A program made the translations under genes and the position numbers. From Chitinimonas prasina (GTDB lineage Bacteria; Pseudomonadota; Gammaproteobacteria; Burkholderiales; Chitinimonadaceae), in assembly GCF_030160395.1 (NCBI RefSeq), contig NZ_BSOG01000003.1, positions 124,001-188,000 of the forward strand: 64,000 bases of DNA, in the 5' to 3' direction. This document shows, piece after piece, positions 1 to 8,009 of this stretch. The notes under the pieces were generated by a model. The model saw only the letters and a list, made by a program, of their open reading frames with translations. It was not told the DNA's origin and did not search any database. Position 1 is the stretch's first letter. The number at the start of each line of letters is the position of its first letter.

Positions 1-400
1 CCATGCGGGCGCGGGTGACGGCATCGAGTTCGCGGTCGCCATCGGCTTCCAGCGAGCACTCGCGCAGTACCGTCAGGGTCGGGTCCAGCTCGCGCTTCTT
101 GCGCTCTTCCATCACCACCCTGAAGATTTCCCAGACATCCTGATGGGCCACGAAGTGATCCCGGCGGTCGCCCAGATTGTGGGTCACCCGGGTCAGGCCC
201 CAGCTCTGCAGCTCCTTGAGGCTGGTGCTGACATTGGAGCGGGCGACGCCCAGGGTCTCGCTGATTTCCTCGGCATGCAGCGGATGTGGGCTGAGGAAGA
301 GCAGGGCGTGGATCTGGGCGACGGTGCGGTTGACACCCCAGCGGGTGCCCATTTCGCCCCAGTGGAGGATGTATTTCTGTGCGGTGGGGCTGAGCTTCAT
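1..400 (-). CDS. GbsR/MarR-family transcriptional regulator (C-terminus cut by window edge)
   Basis: A winged-helix regulator reading leftward off the window. It starts at the ATG at 400-398 (residues MKLSPTAQKYILHWGEMG). The winged-helix core follows: an AEEISETLGVARSNVSTSLK recognition-helix region, then LTRVTHNLGDRRDHF, which looks like the wing. This matches the GbsR/MarR group, whose members repress transport, efflux or osmoprotectant genes. The target cannot be read here because the neighbouring gene lies outside. About 133 residues are visible and the frame stays open at base 1. A perfect 10-bp-arm palindrome sits 12 bp upstream of the start, so autoregulation is likely (inference). 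Confidence 0.8.
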   Translation of the reverse strand, partial: MKLSPTAQKYILHWGEMGTRWGVNRTVAQIHALLFLSPHPLHAEEISETLGVARSNVSTSLKELQSWGLTRVTHNLGDRRDHFVAHQDVWEIFRVVMEERKKRELDPTLTVLRECSLEADGDRELDAVTRARM

Positions 401-411
401 GATGTATTCAG

Positions 412-435
412 TAATTTCTGTCGTTACAGAAATTA
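412..435. promoter_or_regulatory. Palindromic operator upstream of the GbsR/MarR regulator
   Basis: Two perfect 10-bp arms, TAATTTCTGT (412-421) and ACAGAAATTA (426-435), are separated by CGTT. The site ends 12 bp before the regulator's start codon and is AT-rich in a GC-rich setting. Dimeric winged-helix proteins bind sites of this size and symmetry, so this is probably the regulator's own operator. No gene was seen between here and 630. Confidence 0.6.
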
Positions 436-630
436 AATACGAAACAGGCAGCCGGGTCAAGCTGGATTGATGGGCGGGGAGGAGGCGGGAGGGGGCTGCC
501 TATTGTGGTGGCAAGCGCTGGAACCAAGCAGGATGAGGGATGAAGGGGGCCGGTGCGGCAGCCGCGGGGTGGCCAGGCGGTCTGCGCCGCTAGCCCGTTC
601 GCTGCGCCGGGCCTATTGCGGCGGCCCTAT

Positions 631-990
631 TCAAGCTGGGGCTGCAGCCTGGTATGCCAGCCCCAGATAGGTATGTACCTGCTTGGCCTGGATATCCTGG
701 ATGGCAGAGAGCTTGATATGGCGGCGCAGCCTACCTTCGCCCTCCAGCACCTGGTGCGGATCGGGCAGTGCCGCGCCGTCGCTAAACTCCAGCGAGACAT
801 GCTTGGCGTAAGAGAAAACACCACAGAATGGTTTGCCCGCAGAGAACAACAGGCCGCCGTATTTCACTTCCTCGGTTACGCCGACGCCCAGGCTCAGCAC
901 TGCCTCGCGCAGGGTTTGTACCAGGGTGTAGCGCGCTTCATCTAGGGCGCGGATGTCGTCCAGCAGCTTTGCAACGCGATCAGTGCTCAT
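631..990 (-). CDS. DUF1801 domain protein
   Basis: A 119-aa soluble protein. Residues such as LREAVLSLGVGVTEEVKYGG, SAGKPFCGVFSYAKHVSLEF and a C-terminal RRHIKLSAIQDIQAKQV match the DUF1801/YdhG-like family, a small fold whose members often occur alone and whose biochemical role is not established. I chose the ATG at 990 because AAGGTCC lies just upstream; the frame extends to 1032 but that extension is low-complexity and unlike the family. It is monocistronic, with LysR on the same strand upstream. No catalytic residues can be assigned. Confidence 0.75.
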   Translation of the reverse strand: MSTDRVAKLLDDIRALDEARYTLVQTLREAVLSLGVGVTEEVKYGGLLFSAGKPFCGVFSYAKHVSLEFSDGAALPDPHQVLEGEGRLRRHIKLSAIQDIQAKQVHTYLGLAYQAAAPA

Positions 991-1110
991 ATAGGACCTT
1001 GGTGTGGGGGTGCTTGGTTTAGCTGGCCGCAATCTACGCCATCAACGGGCCCATGAAAATAGCGAGGAAATATCTTGGCCTGATGCTGCAGGGGGTGTAA
1101 GCCGGATTTT

Positions 1111-2046
1111 CTAGCGGCGCTGAGTGTTTTGCGGAGCAACGCTCGGCGCATGATGGGCCATCAGCTCCGTCAGCCAATCTATCCATACCCTAAGCCGTGC
1201 GCTGACATGGCGGTTAGGTGAGTACATCAGGTGCATGGGCATGGGTGCGGAGCACCAGGCCTCGAACAGCGGGGTCAGGCGCCCCTGTACCACATGTGTC
1301 TCGGCCATATAGTGCGGCAGCCACAGGACGCCCATGCCGGCCAGGCCCGCAGCCAGATGGGCGTTGCCGTCATCAAGGGCGACGGTGTAGCGGCCCTGCA
1401 CCTCGATGCGCTCGTCTGCTCGCCACAGTGTGACGGGGGCAACCTTGCCGTTGCTGGCACGCAGAAAGCCCACGACACGGTGGTGCGTGTCTTCCAGCTC
1501 TGCTGGGTGCAATGGCGTGCCCGAGCGCGCCAGATAGCCTGGTGCTGCGTAGGCGCCAAACTGTAATACCCCTATGCGGCGGGCAATCAAGGCGGAGTCT
1601 GGCAGTTCGCCGCCACGCAGTACGCAGTCCACATTGTCGGCTATGACATCCACCATCCTGTCGCTGACACCCAGATCCAGCTGGATATCGGGATAGCGGG
1701 CGTGGAAGTCCGGCAGGGCCGGCATCAGTATCATCAGGGCGAAAGGGCTGGGTACGTCCACCCGCAAACGTCCTTTGGGCGAAGTGACAGCGCTCGATAG
1801 GCTGGCATCAGCCTCTTCCAGATCGGCGAGTAGCCGCACCACATGCTGGTAGTAGGTGGCCCCCTCGCTGGTCAGTTGAACCTTGCGTGTAGTGCGATGT
1901 AGCAGTTTGACGCGCAGGCGTGCCTCCAGCTGCTGGATCAACTGAGTCACCGTGGTCTTGCTGATATGTAGCGTCTGCGCCGCCTTGGTGAAGCTCCCTG
2001 CCTCCACTACGCGGGTGAAGGCCTGCAGTGCGTCGAATCGGTCCAT
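1111..2046 (-). CDS. LysR-family transcriptional regulator
   Basis: A 311-aa regulator. The N-terminal winged helix-turn-helix (FDALQAFTRVVEAGSFTKAAQTLHIS, then TTVTQLIQQLE, residues about 3-45) is followed by a LysR substrate-binding domain that begins near GRLRVDVPSPFALMI. The ATG at 2046 is preceded by GAGGTG and gives the canonical LysR N-terminus; a further upstream frame extension (to 2094) lacks this. It is divergent from a RidA-family gene with 170 bp between them, and that gap holds two perfect inverted repeats. Control of the RidA gene and of itself is the simplest reading (inference). The ligand is unknown. Confidence 0.92.
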   Translation of the reverse strand: MDRFDALQAFTRVVEAGSFTKAAQTLHISKTTVTQLIQQLEARLRVKLLHRTTRKVQLTSEGATYYQHVVRLLADLEEADASLSSAVTSPKGRLRVDVPSPFALMILMPALPDFHARYPDIQLDLGVSDRMVDVIADNVDCVLRGGELPDSALIARRIGVLQFGAYAAPGYLARSGTPLHPAELEDTHHRVVGFLRASNGKVAPVTLWRADERIEVQGRYTVALDDGNAHLAAGLAGMGVLWLPHYMAETHVVQGRLTPLFEAWCSAPMPMHLMYSPNRHVSARLRVWIDWLTELMAHHAPSVAPQNTQRR

Positions 2047-2070
2047 GGTCACCTCTGATGTGCAACTAAT

Positions 2071-2129
2071 TGTTTGCTTAATGCAAACAGTCATTGTGCG
2101 TCTTTGGTGTTTATTCGCCTAGGGCGAAT
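2071..2129. promoter_or_regulatory. Divergent LysR/RidA control region with two inverted repeats
   Basis: The first repeat is TGTTTGC (2071-2077) and GCAAACA (2083-2089) with a 5-bp spacer, which also fits the T-N11-A LysR box. The second is ATTCGCC (2113-2119) and GGCGAAT (2123-2129) with spacer TAG. Both have perfect 7-bp arms and lie between the two divergent start codons. They are candidate recognition and activation sites of the LysR protein. Confidence 0.5.
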
Positions 2130-2216
2130 TCCTAGAATCGCCTTATCTGCTCGATCAGCGATGCCGGTCCTCTCGCCCGGTGCTATCTGACTCGACCCAG
2201 CACCAGGAGGTGATCC

Positions 2217-2636
2217 ATGTCTGCACGGGATGTTGTCTTCCCTGCCCAGCGCCAAGCGCTGTATGAACAGAACCGCTATTCGCCAGCGGTGCGCTCCAAC
2301 GGTTTTCTGTTTGTGTCGGGGCAGGTCGGCAGCCGGCCCGATGGTAATCCTGAGCCTGAACTGGCAGCCCAGGTCAGGCTTGCGTTCGACAATCTGGATG
2401 CCATCCTGGCGGCTGCGGGTTGCACTTTCGAGGATGTGGTCGATGTGACGGTCTTTATCGTCGATCCTGCCCAGAATTTTGAGCTCATCTGGCAGGTGTT
2501 CTCGGAATGCTGGGGTGGGGCGCCGCATCCGACGCTGACTGGTGTAGGGGTGACCTGGCTGTACGGCTACCAGTTTGAGATCAAGGTGATAGCCAGGCTG
2601 CCTGAGTCGGCCTCCGTCCAGGGGGGCCGGGGCTAG
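2217..2636 (+). CDS. RidA (YjgF/YER057c/UK114) family protein
   Basis: A 139-aa RidA-family protein. RidA proteins are trimeric and the canonical ones hydrolyse reactive enamine/imine intermediates made by PLP enzymes. Family hallmarks visible are YSPAVRSNGFLFVSGQVGSRPDG, the AAAGCTFEDVVDVTVFI segment and a C-terminal beta-strand VTWLYGYQFEIKVIARL. The arginine normally found in the canonical RidA active site near the C-terminus is not obvious, so this is probably one of the Rid subfamilies with different substrates. The start is fixed by a near-perfect ribosome-binding site, AGGAGGTGATCC, directly before the ATG. It is divergent from the LysR gene. Confidence 0.9.
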   Translation: MSARDVVFPAQRQALYEQNRYSPAVRSNGFLFVSGQVGSRPDGNPEPELAAQVRLAFDNLDAILAAAGCTFEDVVDVTVFIVDPAQNFELIWQVFSECWGGAPHPTLTGVGVTWLYGYQFEIKVIARLPESASVQGGRG

Positions 2637-2732
2637 CCCGAATGATGCCCACTAGGCGTTTGAAAGGGTATCTGGCTGCGGGGGAGCGTATCACCTGTCG
2701 CAGGCCTGGCTACACTATGGTAGGCCGACCTG

Positions 2733-2760
2733 GCAGCGCCCGGGGCAGGCCGGGCGCTGC
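2733..2760. terminator. GC-rich stem-loop between convergent genes
   Basis: GCAGCGCCCGG (2733-2743) and CCGGGCGCTGC (2750-2760) form an 11-bp perfect stem with a 6-nt loop. It lies between the RidA gene and the convergent bactofilin gene. There is no T-run on either side, so it may be only part of a terminator or an mRNA-end barrier. Confidence 0.4.
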
Positions 2761-2774
2761 ACCGGGTGTGCTTG

Positions 2775-3383
2775 CTAGCCTAGCGTGCCGTTCAGGGGCT
2801 TGCTGTTGGCGGCCTCAACCTGTACCGGGCGTGCTTCTGTGCGCTGCAGCCCTTCGGGCCGGGTGGCCTGGGCATTGAGCGAGCGGACATCGCCTGATAG
2901 CTCGCCGCCTTCCTCTACCAGCATCTTGCCGTAGCGTATGGTGCCGTTGACCCGGCCGGTGGCGTGGACCACCAGTTGCTGGCGCACGGTCAGCTCGCCA
3001 TCAAAGTGGCCGTGTATCTCGGCGATGTCGATGCTGACCTTGCCGGAGAAGGCGCCTTTTTCGGCGATGCGCAGCACCCGGCTGTCCATGGTGGCCTCGA
3101 CTCGGCCCTCTACCACCAGGGTGTCGCAATCTAGAATCTCGGCGCCCTTGAGCTTGACATTGGGGCCGACGCTGAGCTGGCTGGGGCTGTCGCCATCGAT
3201 TTTGGCGGCGGGCGTTGTTGCAATGGGTTCGGGCGCTGGCTTGGGCGGGGTGCTACCCAGTTCCAGGCCGGAATAGGCGCTGCCTACGCTGCGCTGGCTG
3301 GGGGTGGAGGGGCTGCTGGTGCGGTTGTCGCTCTCCTGACCATTGGCGTTGTGACGGGCGAGTGGACTGGTCTTGTTGAACAT
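2775..3383 (-). CDS. Bactofilin-family (polymer-forming cytoskeletal) protein
   Basis: A 202-aa protein with a disordered Ser/Pro-rich N-terminus (about 1-65), then a bactofilin domain: LSVGPNVKLKGAEILDCDTL, VVEGRVEATMDSRVLRIAEKG, FSGKVSIDIAEIHGHFDGEL, TVRQQLVVHATGRVNGTIRY, and GKMLVEEGGELSGDV. These are the short right-handed beta-helix turns of the family. Bactofilins polymerise without nucleotide and scaffold cell-wall, stalk or motility functions at fixed cell positions. The ATG at 3383 has AAGGA upstream. It stands alone, without the M23 peptidase gene that often accompanies bactofilins. Confidence 0.88.
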   Translation of the reverse strand: MFNKTSPLARHNANGQESDNRTSSPSTPSQRSVGSAYSGLELGSTPPKPAPEPIATTPAAKIDGDSPSQLSVGPNVKLKGAEILDCDTLVVEGRVEATMDSRVLRIAEKGAFSGKVSIDIAEIHGHFDGELTVRQQLVVHATGRVNGTIRYGKMLVEEGGELSGDVRSLNAQATRPEGLQRTEARPVQVEAANSKPLNGTLG

Positions 3384-3796
3384 GGCGTTCCTTGGTGATG
3401 GGAGCAGGAATGCACCGAGGCTCGGGCTCCGCGGCGCCAGTGTTGCACCCCGCAGAACGGGGTGAGCGCCTGAGCCATACAAAAGCCGTGCCACCAGGCG
3501 CTATGCCTGTCGTATCAGCGAGATGGCCGTACAGGTGCGGCGATGAGGCGCACTTGGGCCAGGGATTTGTCGGGTAGAGGCGACGCATTGGCGGGGCGTT
3601 TTGGATAAGTTCATGAAAAAGCAGCGTAAAGCATTGTCGTGTGGTGGCGACATGACGATGCTGGGCTGTGGCCAGGGACGGCCTTTTTGAGGTGCCGATG
3701 ATCGAACTGGGTGTTGCCGATCCTGGCGAGGTTTGGTGTGTGGCGCCTGGCGCTGGCATGATGCGGGCCTGACCGAGGCAGGAGGGCAGTTAGGGC
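3384..3796. other. Intergenic region between divergent bactofilin and AraC-GyrI genes
   Basis: No credible coding frame. The one structure seen is a hairpin with 7-bp arms CACCCCG (3446-3452) and CGGGGTG (3458-3464) and loop CAGAA, located in the probable 5' leader region of the bactofilin gene. Confidence 0.4.
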
Positions 3797-4759
3797 ATGA
3801 CATGGCGTGAAAGCCGGCGTGAATACGGCAGGCGCATGAATAGCGTCTTGGACTATATCGATCGTCATTTGGGGGAGCCGCTGGACCTTGAGACGGTGGC
3901 CGCGGTGGCGCACTTTTCTCCCTATCATTTCCACCGGCTGTTTGCGGCGTGGATGGGCGAGACGCTGGGCGACTACCTTTGGCGCCGCCGCCTGGAGCGA
4001 GGCGCCTTGCTGCTGTGCAATGGCGATCAGGCCATCCTGGCAGTGGCGCTGTCGATAGGGTTTGGGTCGCCGGAGGCATTTACCCGGGCCTTCAAGGCGC
4101 GCTTTGGCTGCACACCGACCAGTTGGCGCAAGGGGGCGGCGGAACGCGCGCAAGCCTTGCTGGAGGAGATGCAGGCCCGGCGCGCGCAACAGATGCGCAA
4201 GCAGGATCAAGTGCAGCGCAAGCTCGATCAGGCTGGCCAGGAGGGAAATGGCGATGATGCGGACTCATTCAAAGCCTGGGAGGCCCATATGCAAGTCCGC
4301 ATCGTGCAACTATCTGCCTGCAAGATCGCTTATCAACGCTATATCGGCCCTTATGGCCCCGGCGTGAGCCGCTTCTGGGCGCAGACCTTTATTCCATGGC
4401 TGGCTGCTGCGGGGCTGACCGGGCGATCGTGCTACGGCATAGGCCACGACGACCCCAGCGTCACTGCGCCGGATAAATGCCGCTACGACGCGGCTGTTGT
4501 TGTGCCGGACGACTATGTGGCCAGCGGCAGCGCCGTGCTATCCAGTCTGCCTGGTGGCTGCTATGCCGTGGCCAGGTTCGAGGGCACCGGGGCAGATATC
4601 GGCGATGCTTGGCTGACCTTGCTGCGTGACTGGCTGCCATCCAGCGGCATGCAGTGCGACAACAGACCTTGTTTCGAGCACTATCCGGCCGATGCCCAAT
4701 ACGACCCGGAGACGCAGGTGTTCAACTGCGAGCTGTGTTTGCCGGTACGGCCGGCTTAG
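3797..4759 (+). CDS. AraC-family regulator with C-terminal GyrI-like effector-binding domain
   Basis: A 320-aa protein. The double helix-turn-helix of AraC/XylS type is at the N-terminus (LDYIDRHLGEPLDLETVAAV, FSPYHFHRLFAAWMGE, then LSIGFGSPEAFTRAFKARFG, residues about 18-115). It is followed by a Gln/Arg-rich linker and a GyrI/SOUL-like small-molecule binding domain starting near QVRIVQLSACKIAYQRYIG and containing YDAAVVVPDD and FEHYPADA. This order matches Rob/SoxS-like multidrug-sensing regulators in which GyrI binds drug-like ligands. An AGGAGGG ribosome-binding site precedes the ATG. No adjacent transporter suggests its target. Confidence 0.9.
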   Translation: MTWRESRREYGRRMNSVLDYIDRHLGEPLDLETVAAVAHFSPYHFHRLFAAWMGETLGDYLWRRRLERGALLLCNGDQAILAVALSIGFGSPEAFTRAFKARFGCTPTSWRKGAAERAQALLEEMQARRAQQMRKQDQVQRKLDQAGQEGNGDDADSFKAWEAHMQVRIVQLSACKIAYQRYIGPYGPGVSRFWAQTFIPWLAAAGLTGRSCYGIGHDDPSVTAPDKCRYDAAVVVPDDYVASGSAVLSSLPGGCYAVARFEGTGADIGDAWLTLLRDWLPSSGMQCDNRPCFEHYPADAQYDPETQVFNCELCLPVRPA

Positions 4760-4805
4760 TCCGAACGGCGGACGCAGCCTTCGACGTTGCCGGCGGCAAG
4801 CATAC

Positions 4806-5456
4806 TCAGGCCCGGCGCCGCAGGACGACATGCGTGGCCTTCTCTGACGGGACGAACTCAACGCATTCGTATCCTCGGGCCCGCAAGTCCAACCCTGCGA
4901 ACAGCGCGGCACCCTCGCCTAGCAGGATAGGCGAGATGGCAATGTGTAACTCATCTATCAGGCCCTCGCGAAGGTACTGCTGGATGGTGGCAGCCCCGCC
5001 GCCGATGCGCACGTCCTTGCCGGCTGCGGCTACACGAGCCTGGGCTAGCGCTTCGTGTATGCCGCCTGTGATGAAGTGGAAGGTCGTGCCGCCTTCCATC
5101 TCGATGGGGGCGCGAGCATGATGGGTCAAGATGAATACCGGGACGTGATACGGCGGACTATCTCCCCACCAGCCTTGCCAACTGGTGTCTGGCCAAGCGC
5201 CCCGGATGGGGCTGAACATATTCCGCCCAAGTATCCAGGCACCGACATTCTGGAAGCCTCGGGCGGCGAAATCATCGTCCACCGCGGTCGTGCCGCCGTC
5301 CTTGCCGAACAGGGCACGCTGTATGGTGCGGGTGGGGATTAGCCACTGGTGCAGCTCTGCCCCACCCACGCCGAGCGGGTTGTTGATGTCTTGATCGGGC
5401 CCCGCGCCGTATCCGTCGAGTGAGATGGTGAAGCTCTCAACGCGAACTCGTGTCAT
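4806..5456 (-). CDS. Dihydrofolate reductase family protein (RibD C-terminal domain)
   Basis: A 216-aa single-domain protein of the RibD-C/DHFR-like fold. It begins RVRVESFTISLDGYGAGPDQ, has ARGFQNVGAWILGRNMFSPI in the middle, and carries the NADPH-site-like KDVRIGGGAATIQQYL and LIDELHIAISPILLGEG. Stand-alone members of this family are numerous and mostly uncharacterised; riboflavin synthesis is unlikely because the deaminase domain is absent. The ATG at 5456 has AGGGGAAA upstream. It converges on the AraC-GyrI gene with 46 bp between their ends. Confidence 0.88.
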   Translation of the reverse strand: MTRVRVESFTISLDGYGAGPDQDINNPLGVGGAELHQWLIPTRTIQRALFGKDGGTTAVDDDFAARGFQNVGAWILGRNMFSPIRGAWPDTSWQGWWGDSPPYHVPVFILTHHARAPIEMEGGTTFHFITGGIHEALAQARVAAAGKDVRIGGGAATIQQYLREGLIDELHIAISPILLGEGAALFAGLDLRARGYECVEFVPSEKATHVVLRRRA

Positions 5457-5598
5457 GTTTTCCCCTGTTTACATGTGTCGGCGTAGCTATAAGGGAGTCT
5501 AGACGCAAAGTCGGAGTCTACTGCGCATCATTGGCCTGAACCCCTTTGGGCCTTGTGGTGCGAGTAGGTCATAGCCATGCGCTGTCATCGGCAGGCGG

Positions 5599-5638
5599 AC
5601 GGGTAATACACCACCCGTCATGGGTATAAAACAACCCA
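5599..5638 (+). promoter_or_regulatory. Tandem GGGT-N8-ACCC sites, candidate enhancer (UAS) for a sigma-54 activator
   Basis: Site 1 is ACGGGT (5599-5604) and ACCCGT (5613-5618); site 2 is TGGGT (5621-5625) and ACCCA (5634-5638). Both have 8-bp spacers and their centres are 21 bp apart, two helical turns. Paired dyads in phase, about 80-120 bp upstream of a -24/-12 promoter, are typical of NtrC-family enhancers. A further hairpin-capable dyad (CCGAGTC 5664-5670, GACTCGG 5676-5682) lies between them and the promoter. Confidence 0.5.
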
Positions 5639-5715
5639 CATTCATTCAGCTATGTGCGCTTACCCGAGTCTGAGCGACTCGGTTGGGGCTGGATTGGGAA
5701 TGTCTTGGGCGGGGG

Positions 5716-5731
5716 TGGCATGCGCATTGCA
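5716..5731 (+). promoter_or_regulatory. Sigma-54 (-24/-12) promoter candidate
   Basis: TGGCAT (5716-5721), five bases, TTGCA (5727-5731): one mismatch to the TGGCAC-N5-TTGCA consensus, with the invariant GG and GC at the right spacing. The start codon of the downstream gene is 46 bp further on. This is the best sigma-54 match I noticed in the window. Confidence 0.55.
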
Positions 5732-5776
5732 AGCCCATTGCACTCGACGATCTAATAGCCTGAATGGGGGTATGAC

Positions 5777-6931
5777 GTGAAGCGCAAAGCCAGTGACGAC
5801 CATGGTAGTTCAGGCGGTGACACCGGCCACAAGAAGCTCAAGCCGCTGACGGCGGTGAATCCCTTTAATTTTACCGGCCAGAAGACGAGTGACCTGGGTA
5901 AGCCACGGACGCCACCGGTCAAGACGGGCAAGGAGTTTTCCGACGCCATCATCCGGATGCGTGGCAATAGCGATGAAAGCGTCCGCACCAAGGTGGCCCT
6001 CAATCTGCAGGGGGCGAGCGGTAAGGCTGAGGTACACAAGATCGGCGCCAGTTTCAGCATCATGACCCATTCCACCACGGAGCTGACCCAGGGCATGATG
6101 AACAGTAGTGCGCCGTCGGCCTATCTATCTACGCCCAAGGCCATCAAGAAGACCAAGGACGCGCAGAAGAACAAGGAGGCCGAGGAAAAACGGCAGCAGA
6201 AGATCGTGACACATAGCGTGCTGCCGGTTGATCTCTCGCTGGAGCGGGCCACGCTGGAAAGCCGGGTGATCAAGCAGTTGTCGCCGGTGCAGGAGGGGGA
6301 TGCACCCTACCATGCCTCTGCCAAGGTCAGTGCTTTTCCTTCCTTGGGCCTGTCTACCAAGGAAACCGCCAAGTCATCACCGCTGGGTGGTATTGCGATA
6401 GGGTCGTTTCTGGAAGACGTGACGGCTGGCCGCGCGGTGGGCATGGACCATATTGGCTCGGCCATGCGAGCCAAGACCATGGCGGCGAAGTGGCGGATGA
6501 AGCTGGCTGGCAACGAGGATGCCGGAAAGCGCTTCCAGTCCACCATGCTGGAGCAGTTTCCACAGCTGGGCAAGGGTGGGTTGGCGGTGGGCAAATTGAA
6601 GGATTCTGGCATCTCGGCGCTGAAGTCACACTGGGAGTCTGGCGGCACCAAGTTCTCCAAGAGCGATCAACTCGGGCATATCAGCAATGCGCATCAAGAG
6701 GCCTATAACGCTGGACTGGCGACCTTCAGCCATAAGTTTGACCAGATGGCTGACTCCAACTTCAAGGGGGGCACTTGGTGGACCAGCAAAAAGGCGAAGA
6801 TAGACAAGATCATGGCGCACCACCAAAGCGGCGATGAGAAACGGCAGGAGAAGGCGCAACGCCAATACCAGAAACTGAGTGCGACCTATCTGCAGCGGAA
6901 GATGGCAAGGCATGGCATCAAGTCGGACTGA
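5777..6931 (+). CDS. Unrecognised 384-aa hydrophilic protein, possible secreted effector
   Basis: I do not recognise a family. The GTG at 5777 is preceded by a GGGGG tract. The protein has no signal peptide or membrane segment and is rich in Lys, Ser and Gly. The first 25 residues carry two basic clusters, KRK and KKLK, separated by 14 residues. A Lys/Glu/Gln-rich helical stretch (KAIKKTKDAQKNKEAEEKRQ, about 123-142) and a C-terminal helical, basic region follow; the segment LGHISNAHQEAYNAGLATFS sits near 310. A sigma-54-type promoter with tandem upstream sites precedes it, a setup often used for secretion-system effectors and other switch-like genes. Function remains unknown; effector status is inference. 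Confidence 0.75.
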   Translation: MKRKASDDHGSSGGDTGHKKLKPLTAVNPFNFTGQKTSDLGKPRTPPVKTGKEFSDAIIRMRGNSDESVRTKVALNLQGASGKAEVHKIGASFSIMTHSTTELTQGMMNSSAPSAYLSTPKAIKKTKDAQKNKEAEEKRQQKIVTHSVLPVDLSLERATLESRVIKQLSPVQEGDAPYHASAKVSAFPSLGLSTKETAKSSPLGGIAIGSFLEDVTAGRAVGMDHIGSAMRAKTMAAKWRMKLAGNEDAGKRFQSTMLEQFPQLGKGGLAVGKLKDSGISALKSHWESGGTKFSKSDQLGHISNAHQEAYNAGLATFSHKFDQMADSNFKGGTWWTSKKAKIDKIMAHHQSGDEKRQEKAQRQYQKLSATYLQRKMARHGIKSD

Positions 6932-6967
6932 TACTGCTGTGTGCATTCAAGGCTGCCGTGTGACGGG

Positions 6968-7900
6968 CTAGCGAAACCACTGCTGCCTGAGTGCGGCTAG
7001 GCCGGCTTCCCATTCGGCGGCCAGTACCGGGTCGCGGCTGGGATCGCCGCGTTGGCGGAGTGCGGTTTCCAGCGCTGCGCGGGCGGCTTGATAGCCTTGG
7101 GCCTGCTGCTGGTGGCGTGCATCGTCGGCATCCTGGGCGGCCAGTTGGCGAGCCATGTCGGCGCCCAGGTACTGGGTGCGTAGCTGCAGGCGGATGGCAT
7201 CGCGCTGGGCGGCGTTCAGCCCCAGTTCGGCGGCGGCTAGTACCCAATGCAGTTTTTCTGCGGGCGCTTGCTGTGCCGTGAGGTGATCGTAATAGCTGCC
7301 GTAATGTTGGCGCTGCAGGGCATCAAGGGCTTGCTGCCGGGCTGCTGGGGGCAGGCTGGCGGCAGGGCCGGCCAGGAAAGACTGGACTGCCGCCTGGAAG
7401 GCGATCTGCGCGTGTTGTTCGCCATAGAGCAACTGGGTGACTTCTGTGCCCGCGATCTGCTGGCGGGCCGTATTGATGCGGGCCAGCCGCTCGGCCAGGG
7501 GGGCTTGGCTGTCTTGTACCAGATTGGCCACGGCGCGTTCCATGGTGGGGTGGGCGGCCAGGGCCCTTCGCAGCAGATGGGCTTCTTGCGGACTGAGGGC
7601 ACTGAGTTCGCCTTCGGGCCAGTTGGGGCAGGCGGGTTTGCAGGCCCGACGGACTTCGGCTTGCAGCTCGAGCAAGCTGCGCTGGCCGGCCAGGACAGTG
7701 CGCAAGGCTGCCAGGCGCTGGGCGGCTGCGGTCTGCTGGGGCGGGAGCGCCGGGATGGCTGTGGTGGTACTGGATGCAAGCACGGGCGGTGGTGGGGTGA
7801 TGGCGGCTGGGGCAGTCGTGGTGGCTTGGGCGACAGGCCAGAGATACCAGAGGGTCAGCGTCAGTGCGGTGATCAGGCTCAATAGCAGGGTGCGTGGCAT
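6968..7900 (-). CDS. Lipase-chaperone (LifO/foldase)-like membrane-anchored protein
   Basis: A 310-aa protein with a single N-terminal membrane anchor (LLLSLITALTLTLWYLW), a Thr/Pro/Ala linker to about residue 55, then an all-helical domain. The architecture and segments such as TEVTQLLYGEQHAQIAF, QYLGADMARQLAAQDADD and WEAGLAALRQQWF recall the LifO steric chaperones, which fold secreted lipases in the periplasm. The LifO signature around an FDY core is not evident, so it is a distant member at best. It lies 109 bp downstream of, and co-oriented with, the sphingomyelinase-family gene; no lipase is nearby. The ATG at 7900 gives the cleanest anchor. An uncharacterised helical exported protein is the alternative. 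Confidence 0.5.
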   Translation of the reverse strand: MPRTLLLSLITALTLTLWYLWPVAQATTTAPAAITPPPPVLASSTTTAIPALPPQQTAAAQRLAALRTVLAGQRSLLELQAEVRRACKPACPNWPEGELSALSPQEAHLLRRALAAHPTMERAVANLVQDSQAPLAERLARINTARQQIAGTEVTQLLYGEQHAQIAFQAAVQSFLAGPAASLPPAARQQALDALQRQHYGSYYDHLTAQQAPAEKLHWVLAAAELGLNAAQRDAIRLQLRTQYLGADMARQLAAQDADDARHQQQAQGYQAARAALETALRQRGDPSRDPVLAAEWEAGLAALRQQWFR

Positions 7901-8009
7901 GGGATAGGCGCCTTTGCGTGATGGCGGCTTTGCGATGAGCAGGGGGCCGTGGCCTCCCATTCCTCTACCAGCGTAGAGGGTGGGGAGACCATGGCTTTGC
8001 TGGCGGTGC

